Made by a program: the position numbers and the translations under genes | NCBI GenBank assembly: GCA_044347745.1 | Contig: JBIKUD010000090.1 | Span: forward strand, 1 to 6,013 | Origin: JAIBBV01 sp044347745 | GTDB lineage: Bacteria; Bdellovibrionota_C; UBA2361; JAFLCA01 | Length of the DNA: 6,013 bases | Direction of reading: 5' to 3' | Shown: positions 1 to 5,025 of the stretch, piece by piece | Numbering within the stretch: position 1 is the stretch's first letter | How the letters are laid out: each line of letters begins with the position of its first letter | Notes under the pieces: generated by a model | Seen by the model: the letters and a program-made list of their open reading frames with translations, nothing else | Told to the model about the DNA's origin: nothing | Database searches by the model: none

Positions 1-101
1 GCCATGGCTACGCCAGCCACTCCAATTACATGAATTTTGGCTCCGGGTTTAAGTTCTAAGAGTGATTTGCAATGTTGAACTTTAAAAAAATCTTTTGGCA
101 T
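1..101 (-). CDS. Mur ligase N-terminus, Mpl/MurC-like (partial)
   Basis: The first 33 codons of a minus-strand gene are visible; the rest lies beyond the window's left edge. The protein begins MPKDFFKVQHC and reaches a KIHVIGVAGVAM motif at residues 22-33. This matches the N-terminal Rossmann-like glycine-rich segment (HxxGxxGxxM) of UDP-N-acetylmuramate ligases. MurC adds L-Ala to UDP-MurNAc. Mpl attaches recycled L-Ala-D-Glu-mDAP tripeptide to UDP-MurNAc. Both act in the cytoplasm in peptidoglycan synthesis or recycling. The AGVAM form rather than GGIGM leans towards Mpl, but 33 residues cannot separate the two. The start is supported by GGAGAAG just upstream. The gene is divergent from the lipoprotein gene at 351. 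The family call is an inference from one motif. Confidence 0.6.
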   Translation of the reverse strand, partial: MPKDFFKVQHCKSLLELKPGAKIHVIGVAGVAM

Positions 102-103
102 GA

Positions 104-110
104 CTTCTCC
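104..110 (-). promoter_or_regulatory. Ribosome binding site of the Mur-ligase-like gene
   Basis: On the minus strand GGAGAAG lies two bases before the ATG at 99-101; its GGAG core is five bases away. This fixes the start codon of the partial gene. Confidence 0.6.
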
Positions 111-340
111 ACACAGACCCTACATTCGCTGTCTTAAGCGACGCTGACTCCAACTCTAGGACAAAGTAATAGGGAAGAAAAGTAGAGCTTTCGAGTTAAT
201 GTCCTAAATACATTCATCTTTCTAAGCTTAGACGGATTTTATCGTTCCACCTACCATTAGCGTAGGTCAGTAAAATGAGCGTTCAACTCTACACTTACAC
301 AGAATAATGCCGATCTTACGTCTTAAGTGGGAAGGATCTG

Positions 341-347
341 GGAGAGG
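341..347 (+). promoter_or_regulatory. Ribosome binding site that decides the start at 351
   Basis: GGAGAGG ends three bases before the ATG at 351; its GGAG core is six bases away. The frame is open back to a GTG at 327, but that codon has no such site and would put eight residues in front of an otherwise normal lipoprotein signal. Confidence 0.65.
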
Positions 348-350
348 TGT

Positions 351-1421
351 ATGCAGTTTGTTCGCTTAGTCCGTGTTGCCGTCATACTCGCTTTTGCAAG
401 CGCCCTGGGAGCCTGCGCCTTTATTCCCCAAAGTCCCCATTACGCGGGTCCCCCGCAGCGTCCTGCCGAGCTTGAGCAGTATTACTCGAAGGGAACTTCT
501 TACACAGGCTTCCAAGAGCAAACAATTTCGGTAATGAAAAATTACACCCATAAGCGAATTTTAATTGATTCAGATTCTGGGCAATTGAAGATTGACTATT
601 TTGCCCGACCAAAGACCTCAAACGAGCTTATTTTTGTGTTTCCGGTGCTCGGGGGCAAAAACATAATTGCTGACTATTTTGCGAGATATTTTGCGCGACA
701 TGGTTTTGATACAGCCATTGTAAATCGAGTTGACGATTTTAAGGACCCTGCTCGGTTTTATGAAATTGAAGAGGTCTTCCGTAAAGGAGTGGTGCGCGAT
801 CGAATTGCAATGGATTTTTTTGAGGCACAGTACCAGAAGTCAGAATTTGGTTCGTTCGGAATTAGTCGCGGCGCCATTAATGTAGCCATGACTGCCGGAG
901 TCGATCCGCGACTCAAGCACAACGTTATGGCGATGGGCGGCACTGATCTGGTTTCCATCTTTAAAGAAAGCGATCAGCGCGGTATCGTAAAATATCGAAA
1001 TCGCGTTATGGCATTTCACGACCTTACTGAAGAGGAATTTTATAGTGCGCTTGAGCGTCAAATAAAAACAGATCCAAAAAATTTGGCCCATTACATTGAT
1101 TCGCGTAATTCACTTCTATTCTTATCGGTATTCGATAAGGCCGTTCCAATCGAATATGGAGAAAAACTGCGTGAACAAATGGGTAATCCCAAAACGGTGT
1201 ACATAGCTGCCGGGCACCTGACCAGCATTTTATACACACAATACATCAAACTGCTTACACCTTGGCGCGAACTTTGTTTATTCCCTCAAGACTACCTAGA
1301 AAGCGAAGCGCTTTCTTTCTACCAGGAATCATTTAACCGAGGCGGCACAGCTTGGTGGATGCTGCCCTATCGAGTGCTGCAGCTTCCGTTTACCTTAGTT
1401 GGAAGCTGGTTCGCGCAGTAG
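351..1421 (+). CDS. Lipoprotein with alpha/beta-hydrolase domain
   Basis: The 356-residue product starts with a type II signal peptide: basic MQFVRLVR, a hydrophobic stretch, then lipobox LGAC with the lipidated Cys at residue 22. Ala follows the Cys, which in Gram-negatives favours the outer membrane. The mature part has the marks of an alpha/beta-hydrolase: strand and oxyanion region IFVFPVLGGK around 94-103, nucleophile elbow GISRG with Ser172, candidate acid Asp262 in FDKAVP, and candidate His289 in AAGHLTS. Their order and spacing fit the fold. The substrate is unknown; an esterase, lipase or peptidase-like role is possible. The C-terminus (about 327-356) has hydrophobic and aromatic stretches including WWMLPYR, perhaps membrane-contacting. 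The gene stands alone between a divergent promoter region and the foldback repeats, with no clear terminator after it. The fold is fairly certain, the specificity is not. Confidence 0.8.
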   Translation: MQFVRLVRVAVILAFASALGACAFIPQSPHYAGPPQRPAELEQYYSKGTSYTGFQEQTISVMKNYTHKRILIDSDSGQLKIDYFARPKTSNELIFVFPVLGGKNIIADYFARYFARHGFDTAIVNRVDDFKDPARFYEIEEVFRKGVVRDRIAMDFFEAQYQKSEFGSFGISRGAINVAMTAGVDPRLKHNVMAMGGTDLVSIFKESDQRGIVKYRNRVMAFHDLTEEEFYSALERQIKTDPKNLAHYIDSRNSLLFLSVFDKAVPIEYGEKLREQMGNPKTVYIAAGHLTSILYTQYIKLLTPWRELCLFPQDYLESEALSFYQESFNRGGTAWWMLPYRVLQLPFTLVGSWFAQ

Positions 1422-1538
1422 TAGGGGCTGTGATTTTGCTTTTTTATCTTAGTTTATTTTTTGGGTCTTTGTGGTGAAGAAGGCGATGTTTAATCAACCG
1501 CCGCTTATAGTCTAGTCAAACTTAACTCTATGACTGCG

Positions 1539-1720
1539 TTCATTACGTTGGGCAGATGCGCATTTTTTCATCTACCGCAGGGTAACGCAGAGTGTCGCAG
1601 AGCGAAAAGGGCAAGGACTATCCGCGATGAAGGCTTACTCTATTTTCCCTTTATTCTGTCCTCCCCTGCGTAACTCCGCGTAACCCTGTGGTAGATAAAA
1701 ATGTTGGACCAACCAATGAA
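1539..1720. repeat. Foldback element A with 10-nt-phased CGCAG units
   Basis: The core arms are 1561-1602 and 1661-1703. Read inwards, both go CATTTTT, then ATCTACC, then successive ten-base units. The left arm reads CCGCAGGGTA, ACGCAGAGTG, TCGCAGAG; the right arm, reverse-complemented, reads CCACAGGGTT, ACGCGGAGTT, ACGCAGGGGA. Pairing continues weakly inwards (CGAAAAGGG against CCCTTTATT) and outwards to TTCATT (1539-1544) and AATGAA (1715-1720), near a GTTGG motif on both sides. The arms are imperfect, so this is a diverged inverted repeat rather than a fresh insertion. No transposase is present. It could be a non-autonomous mobile element, a REP/BIME-like unit or a structured 3' region of the flanking convergent genes. 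Confidence 0.65.
1575..1600 (+). repeat. 26-nt direct repeat, copy 1 (in element A)
   Basis: Identical over all 26 bases to 1791-1816. It starts CCGCAGGGTA, continues ACGCAGAGTG and ends TCGCAG. It forms the left arm of foldback element A. The flanks differ between copies: ATCTA precedes this one and AGCG follows. Confidence 0.9.
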
Positions 1721-1790
1721 GTTCCATTTAGCCAGCGACTGCTAATGGATTTCGCCAATGGCTGTAGTGCCAGCAGAATTGCTTTTTTTT

Positions 1791-1816
1791 CCGCAGGGTA
1801 ACGCAGAGTGTCGCAG
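1791..1816 (+). repeat. 26-nt direct repeat, copy 2 (in element B)
   Basis: Identical over 26 bases to 1575-1600, 216 nt further on. It is preceded by eight T residues and followed by GGGAAGAG. Confidence 0.9.
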
Positions 1817-1841
1817 GGGAAGAGCAACGAAACTTTTGCTG

Positions 1842-1861
1842 AGGCAATCTATTGCCTTTTT
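1842..1861 (+). terminator. Possible weak intrinsic terminator at the tip of element B
   Basis: AGGCAAT and ATTGCCT are fully complementary across two bases; a realistic hairpin would pair AGGCA with TGCCT around a six-base loop, followed by a run of five T including the last stem base. It could stop plus-strand transcription reading through from the lipoprotein gene, but the stem is short and lies over 400 nt after that gene's stop. It may simply be the tip of the foldback. Confidence 0.25.
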
Positions 1862-1946
1862 CACCCTGCGAATCCCTCCGCCCACAGCGGTAACAAGAAA
1901 ATGCTGCGCTCGCCACGGCACTAGGCCCGCTCATGCAAGAACGTAA

Positions 1947-1969
1947 GGTGTGGTTAAAATTACCTCACC
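1947..1969 (-). terminator. Weak hairpin overlapping the C45-family gene stop
   Basis: GGTGTGGT (1947-1954) and ACCTCACC (1962-1969) pair with one mismatch around a seven-base AT loop. On the minus strand the hairpin includes the TGA stop and is followed by TTACGTTCTT, a poor U-tract. It could contribute to ending the minus-strand transcript, but it is not a standard terminator. Confidence 0.2.
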
Positions 1970-3263
1970 CGCCCCAATTTCCCAGCGCAGCCTTTAAGTC
2001 AAATTCCGTATAGGGTTGTTCTGCAGCCCGCTCGCTAGCATTCGCTGCATTCGCCACCCAGAATCTTAAATTAACAGAATCGTAGATTACATTTTGAAAG
2101 TTTGAAGGCATGGCAATAAAAGGAATAACCTCACGCATAATAAGCTCGGCAGTAATTTTGCCATGATTTTTGGTTAGAGTTTCTTGCATACGGTCTTTAA
2201 AGTGTCCGCCGTAGACGGTGTCTTCAATACTCTTTAGATCATTATTTCTATCTTGTAACCGCTCTTCTGGTTTTACAACCAAGAAGCGTGAAGTATCCCG
2301 AATGTAAAGCTCAGCTTCTTTCGTTTTGCCATCTGACATCAAATAAATATAAGAACATGTTGGGGCGCTTTCTTGAATTAAGCGTCGCACATCGCCCAAA
2401 TTGTGTGCTTGTTGCAAAACGTCACGCAGCAAAAATGGCATTGGTTTTCCGCCCAGTGTTTCGCCATCAGGGTTCCCATAACCCATTTCGCCAAGCGTAA
2501 TTCCTTCTGCATTCATGCCCGAAATGGCTCCTATAAAGCCAACCCAGCCAATATTTGCAAATGGAATTCCAGTATCGGGCCTATGAATGGCGATCAGGGG
2601 ATATTTATGAAGCTTCGAGATGCGGTGTAGACCCCAATCAAGCACGCGCACAGTAAGAAATTCGTTATTCTTAGTCGCCGAGCCAAACGCACAGAAATTA
2701 CTACACGAAGTGCCAAGCTCCATATCCATCATCTGTTTGACCACTTTTTTTATGTGCTTTTTCCCGCCCCATTCCCCCATTTCAGGCAGAATATGAATGT
2801 GATGAATTAAATGCAGCGGCAGTTTTGAGCCATGCGCCAAGCCATGCATCTCTTCCATGTAGGTTTCAGGAATATATGGGCGGGCTCTTTCAAATGCCTC
2901 TGAGAAAAGTTCTTTAAAGTGAAATTTGGCAATAGCGCGATCGTACAAATAGGTAAGATTGCGTTGAATCTCCTCGCGTAGCAGTGCGCCGTGCTGATAG
3001 CCGCGTTCGTAAGGTGTTCCTTTTAAGTAGATTACTCGAATTCTTCCATCGGCAGTCCAGTCAAGGCGCGCCTTGGCTACAATCGCCGCCTCTTGTTCGG
3101 GAGTTTGAATGCGCTCACTGCGAATAAATACGCTGTAGGGGTCAATACGAAGTAATCCGCAGCCCTGAAGTGCCATGGCTCCAAGCGATGCCGTGAATCC
3201 CTGAACAAAATGACGACGATTAAAAAACTGCTCCATGTCGGTAGCCTCGTAATGGTTGTGCAT
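1965..3263 (-). CDS. Tat-exported lipoprotein, C45/AAT-family autoproteolytic acyltransferase or hydrolase
   Basis: The 432-residue product opens with a twin-arginine signal (NRRHFVQG, Arg16-Arg17), a short hydrophobic stretch, and lipobox LQGC with Cys35 as the lipidation site. Gly follows it, compatible with outer-membrane anchoring. The mature protein has the layout of the acyl-CoA:6-aminopenicillanic-acid acyltransferase-like family (MEROPS C45, an Ntn-hydrolase fold). Segment GTPYERGYQHG at about 82-92 is followed by a helical region, then TSCSNFCAFGSAT, strand VRVLDW (205-210), and SGMNAEGITLGEMG (248-261). In this family the precursor cuts itself before a Cys that becomes the N-terminal nucleophile; Cys187 in C-S-N-F fits, with Cys191 close by. 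The natural substrate is unknown: such enzymes act on amide or ester bonds of acylated compounds. The ATG at 3263 has a strong ribosome binding site; ATG at 3236 is a possible alternative that keeps the Tat signal. Confidence 0.82.
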   Translation of the reverse strand: MHNHYEATDMEQFFNRRHFVQGFTASLGAMALQGCGLLRIDPYSVFIRSERIQTPEQEAAIVAKARLDWTADGRIRVIYLKGTPYERGYQHGALLREEIQRNLTYLYDRAIAKFHFKELFSEAFERARPYIPETYMEEMHGLAHGSKLPLHLIHHIHILPEMGEWGGKKHIKKVVKQMMDMELGTSCSNFCAFGSATKNNEFLTVRVLDWGLHRISKLHKYPLIAIHRPDTGIPFANIGWVGFIGAISGMNAEGITLGEMGYGNPDGETLGGKPMPFLLRDVLQQAHNLGDVRRLIQESAPTCSYIYLMSDGKTKEAELYIRDTSRFLVVKPEERLQDRNNDLKSIEDTVYGGHFKDRMQETLTKNHGKITAELIMREVIPFIAMPSNFQNVIYDSVNLRFWVANAANASERAAEQPYTEFDLKAALGNWGG

Positions 3264-3269
3264 GAAAAA

Positions 3270-3278
3270 CTCACCTCT
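3270..3278 (-). promoter_or_regulatory. Strong ribosome binding site of the C45-family gene
   Basis: On the minus strand AGAGGTGAG lies six bases before the ATG at 3261-3263 and is a close match to the 16S anti-Shine-Dalgarno complement. The frame is open 23 codons further upstream, but this site favours the start at 3263. Confidence 0.7.
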
Positions 3279-3423
3279 TATTGTGCCTGAGGCAAAAAAA
3301 CAGCGCGAGAGGAAATAAGTATATAAAAACACTAAGTTTTATCTTTCCCCCCTAGGCAGCACTTTTCTTTAACTACGCATAATTATTAGTAGAGTGCCGT
3401 GGAACTGAAACTTGGCGCTGAAA

Positions 3424-3430
3424 GGGGGAG
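3424..3430 (+). promoter_or_regulatory. Ribosome binding site that decides the start at 3436
   Basis: GGGGGAG ends five bases before the ATG at 3436. The frame opens eight codons earlier at a TTG (3412), but that codon has no such site and would spoil the short basic signal-peptide start. Confidence 0.65.
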
Positions 3431-3435
3431 AGAAA

Positions 3436-4569
3436 ATGACAATTAAACCATTTCGCATTTGTGCCTTTGTCGCTTTAGCCCTTGGCTTGCGCACGTTTAT
3501 TTCTGTATCGCCCGTGCAAGCTCAAACCACCCAGAGAGTTGATGTGGCGGGAGACGGCACCGCCTTTTCGGTTGCTCTAAATTCTTCTGAGCTTGGAAAA
3601 GAATACGCGCTGCTGACTGAACTGAAAGCAAAGTCAGCTGCCACTGCAACAATTACGCTTAAGGGTCCCGCAGGAATTGTGGGCAAGGTTTTTGTAAAAG
3701 TTGTGCCCGCTAGCACCGATATCAACACGCTTGACCTTAACCCCTTATACTGGACCCCAATTCCCGTTCGTTATGTTAATGGCGACTTTAAGGCAGAAAT
3801 TATTACTGGCGAGGACCCATACTTGGGTGAGGGGCAAGCGTTAAATTGCCCTCCTTATCTAAGTGCTTCAGAGATAAATTATATGCTCGAGCAGCTTCGT
3901 TTGGTGTACGGACCAAACTTTTCGAGAATTCAATTATGCCAGCTTCTTACTGCGCAGCTTGGAGGTTTTAACAGCAGCGTGGTCTTTAACGATGAAGGCG
4001 GCCCCGAAGGAGATGCCCTCACAGCGCGCGGTGTAATTCAAAGAGACGCCTGCTCTTCAGCCTACAAATATATTGTGCAGTATCGCATTAATCCCACAGG
4101 TTTGCCTTGGTATCAGTATACGGGACTCAATAATATTACAGCCTCTTTAAAGGTTGCGCCGGCCACGCCTGTTTCTGGGGGAGTCAAGCCTGGTGCTTGG
4201 AGACTTAAGGATAGCGAGGGTCGGAACAAAGGATCTAAAATCCTGATTACTCCGGCGCTTGGTGCCACTTATGATCAGAAGTTCGGTGCGCCGGGCACTG
4301 ACAAGCTTTTTATTCAATACTGGAAAAATGGAGTGGTGCCACCGAAGAAAGAACATAAAGGTAAAACCAGAATATTGTTTGGCAGCAAACTATTTATGAT
4401 CAACAAAGACCCTGTTGGTAAGCACCTTAATGGGAAGAAAAAGACAATCACGCTTGTTAACGGCGAACGAGCTTTCTCTTTCTGCGCGGCTTTAAAAGCC
4501 GAGGACTCTTGCAACAAGGCCTATGCCAAAGCCACGGGAATTAAGTGTAAGAAGATTTATTCAAAGTAA
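3436..4569 (+). CDS. Secreted protein of unknown family, six mature cysteines
   Basis: I do not recognise this 377-residue protein. It has a clear type I signal peptide: MTIKPFR, a hydrophobic core to about residue 24, and a likely cut after SPVQA at residue 29. Residues 30-130 look beta-rich with alternating hydrophobic stretches (ITLKGPAGIVGKVFVKVV). The middle part, 138-206, carries Cys138, Cys168 and Cys206 and an amphipathic helix (ASEINYMLEQLRLVYG). The C-terminal part (about 290-377) is Lys-rich and has Cys350, Cys359 and Cys371. Six cysteines in the mature chain could form three disulfides in the periplasm or outside. No catalytic motif, lipobox, transmembrane helix after the signal, or sorting domain is evident. 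The gene is monocistronic in appearance: divergent from the C45-family gene and followed by 456 nt of non-coding DNA. Confidence 0.85.
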   Translation: MTIKPFRICAFVALALGLRTFISVSPVQAQTTQRVDVAGDGTAFSVALNSSELGKEYALLTELKAKSAATATITLKGPAGIVGKVFVKVVPASTDINTLDLNPLYWTPIPVRYVNGDFKAEIITGEDPYLGEGQALNCPPYLSASEINYMLEQLRLVYGPNFSRIQLCQLLTAQLGGFNSSVVFNDEGGPEGDALTARGVIQRDACSSAYKYIVQYRINPTGLPWYQYTGLNNITASLKVAPATPVSGGVKPGAWRLKDSEGRNKGSKILITPALGATYDQKFGAPGTDKLFIQYWKNGVVPPKKEHKGKTRILFGSKLFMINKDPVGKHLNGKKKTITLVNGERAFSFCAALKAEDSCNKAYAKATGIKCKKIYSK

Positions 4570-4648
4570 GGCCTAAAGGGGGGAGAGTTCCTGCCCGCAT
4601 TTTTGCTGTATATTAAGTAACTTATCATAAAATTTCAAATGCACTTTC

Positions 4649-4826
4649 AGAGCGTTCATCAAAATAATGGCACGAAGTGACATTTGTTTTGGTGAGGAGC
4701 TCTAGCCCCCGGAGGGAAGACAAATAGCGAGCCTCTGAAATCATAGAGCCAGGCCCGAAGGGTCTGACATTATTGAAGAAATAAGGAAAGCCTGCGGCTT
4801 ACTCCGTCCTTTCAGGTGAACGCTCT
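4649..4826. repeat. 10-nt inverted repeat AGAGCGTTCA / TGAACGCTCT
   Basis: AGAGCGTTCA lies at 4649-4658, just outside the left arm of the foldback element, and its exact complement TGAACGCTCT at 4817-4826 is inside the right arm. Both copies lie close to TTTCAG, read in the same direction. This asymmetric placement means the region has more than one level of repeat, perhaps from rearrangement of a repeated unit. Confidence 0.5.
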
Positions 4827-4889
4827 TTATTGTCCCTCTGGGAGCTATATCGATCCCCAAAAACAACGGCACTTCGTGCCATTATTTTT
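4661..4889. repeat. Foldback element made of two inverted hairpin-bearing units
   Basis: The ends are a perfect 19-bp inverted repeat: AAAATAATGGCACGAAGTG at 4661-4679 and its complement at 4870-4888. Inside, the arms stay similar but diverged to about 4740 and 4810: TTGTTTT, TAGC, GAGGGA, CAA, CTGAAA occur in the same order in the left arm and in the complement of the right arm. Each unit holds two mini-hairpins: CACGAAGTG (4671-4679) and CCCGAAGGG (4754-4762) on the left, GCCTGCGGC (4790-4798) and CACTTCGTG (4870-4878) on the right. The tip is TTATT-GAAGA-AATAA (4770-4784). The layout recalls BIME-type pairs of inverted REP units, but it could also encode a structured RNA. No transposase or integron attC core site is visible. 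Confidence 0.6.
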
Positions 4890-4903
4890 GAGGGTCGATA
4901 TAG
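4845..4903. repeat. 59-nt near-perfect hairpin upstream of the SGNH gene
   Basis: CTATATCGA (4845-4853) pairs perfectly with TCGATATAG (4895-4903). The stem continues through CCC/GGG, five A-T pairs, two internal mismatches, and GGCAC/GTGCC (4868-4872 with 4876-4880) around the triloop TTC (4873-4875). The whole structure is centred at 4874. It overlaps the right end of the larger foldback and ends 16 nt before the putative -35 box. A T-rich run is lacking after it, so an ordinary intrinsic terminator is unlikely. Confidence 0.65.
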
Positions 4904-4919
4904 ATTTAATCTTTGGCGT

Positions 4920-4949
4920 TTGACATTACGAGCATAAATCGTTGAGATA
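4920..4949 (+). promoter_or_regulatory. Putative sigma70-type promoter of the SGNH gene
   Basis: A perfect TTGACA (4920-4925) is followed by a weak -10 candidate TGAGAT at 4943-4948 (17-nt spacer) or GAGATA at 4944-4949. The resulting leader would be about 70 nt. The -35 is clear, the -10 poor, so the site may need an activator or be fortuitous. Confidence 0.35.
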
Positions 4950-5010
4950 GGAGTAGTTGCGCATTCGCGCTCAGCGAGAGTCGGCTGGTGGAAATGCCGC
5001 TCGTTTTCCA

Positions 5011-5015
5011 AGGAG
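5011..5015 (+). promoter_or_regulatory. Ribosome binding site that decides the start at 5026
   Basis: AGGAG lies ten bases before the ATG at 5026. The frame is open back to a TTG at 4957, but that would add 23 charged residues in front of the signal peptide. Confidence 0.6.
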
Positions 5016-5025
5016 AAATTTGGAA

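Larger units (their letters stand above)
102..350. promoter_or_regulatory. Divergent intergenic region with two small inverted repeats
   Basis: This 249-nt stretch separates two divergent genes and should hold both promoters, but I could not find a convincing -35/-10 pair on either strand. A TAAAAT hexamer at 271-276 has no good -35 partner. Two symmetric sites are visible: TCTAAGCTTAGA, a perfect 12-bp palindrome at 221-232, and ACCTAC/GTAGGT (249-254 and 262-267) with a 7-nt spacer. GTCTTAAG occurs twice, at 131-138 and 320-327. A 12-bp palindrome is expected about once in a window this size, so operator function is only a possibility. Confidence 0.3.
1765..1923. repeat. Foldback element B, related to element A
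   Basis: The left arm (about 1783-1820) carries the same 26-nt sequence as element A after a T-run. The right arm (1862-1903), reverse-complemented, runs CATTTTCTTG, TTACCGCTGT, GGGCGGAGGG, ATTCGCAGGG, a degenerate version of the same ten-base pattern. Outer matches TAGTGCC (1765-1771) and GGCACTA (1917-1923) suggest the outer limits. The centre holds AGGCAAT (1842-1848) facing ATTGCCT (1851-1857), followed by T-residues. Elements A and B share orientation and lie 44 nt apart, which suggests tandem duplication or repeated insertion. The right arms of A and B differ more than the left arms. Confidence 0.55.
1422..1964. other. Gene-free intergenic region with foldback repeats
   Basis: This 543-nt stretch lies between two convergent genes. 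I see no believable gene in it. It begins with T-rich DNA (about 1436-1470) without a clear hairpin, then carries foldback element A, a 44-nt gap, foldback element B, and a short tail into the stop of the C45-family gene. Open frames at 1758-1946 (plus) and 1728-1934 (minus) consist largely of translated repeat and lack a ribosome binding site. Confidence 0.7.
3264..3435. promoter_or_regulatory. Divergent promoter region between C45-family and unknown secreted genes
   Basis: This is the 172-nt gap between divergent starts. On the minus strand TATACT (plus positions 3318-3323) is a fair -10 box about 55 nt before the start at 3263, without a recognisable -35. On the plus strand CATAAT (3378-3383) could be a -10 box for the gene at 3436, also without a good -35. 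GCCTGAGGC (3285-3293) is a small inverted repeat next to a run of A. I assign no regulator. Confidence 0.35.
4570..5025. other. Non-coding region with foldback element, hairpin and putative promoter
   Basis: This is a 456-nt gap between two plus-strand genes. It starts with AAAGGGGGGAGAG (4575-4587), similar to the leader of the preceding gene but with no start codon or frame after it. An AT-rich stretch follows (about 4608-4640), then the foldback element at 4661-4889, a 59-nt hairpin at 4845-4903, and a candidate promoter at 4920-4949. No intrinsic terminator for the unknown secreted gene is evident. The open frame at 4799-5011 (minus) is a by-product of the repeat. Confidence 0.6.

Noticed and set aside
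327..350. GTG at 327 as start of the lipoprotein hydrolase
   Set aside because: The ATG at 351 has GGAGAGG directly before it and gives a normal lipoprotein signal.
1561..1820. CRISPR array
   Set aside because: The 10-nt-phased units are contiguous and form inverted arms; there are no unique spacers of equal length between repeats and no cas gene.
1728..1934. 68-codon minus-strand open frame containing TLCVTLRK
   Set aside because: The peptide is translated repeat sequence, a common source of spurious predictions; no ribosome binding site.
1758..1946. 62-codon plus-strand open frame
   Set aside because: It runs through foldback element B, translates the CGCAG repeat, has no ribosome binding site and no coding-like composition.
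4661..4889. Integron attC site
   Set aside because: The length and foldback shape are suggestive, but the GTTRRRY/RYYYAAC core sites are not at the ends and no integrase is visible.
4661..4903. Intrinsic terminator of the unknown secreted gene
   Set aside because: The strongest hairpin is almost 300 nt after the stop codon and is followed by ATTTAATCTTT rather than a T-run.
4799..5011. 70-codon minus-strand open frame
   Set aside because: It reads through the right arm of the foldback and the 59-nt hairpin, and its start lies just ahead of the SGNH gene start without a ribosome binding site.
4957..5025. TTG at 4957 as start of the SGNH hydrolase
   Set aside because: It would place 23 charged residues before the signal peptide; ATG at 5026 has AGGAG upstream.
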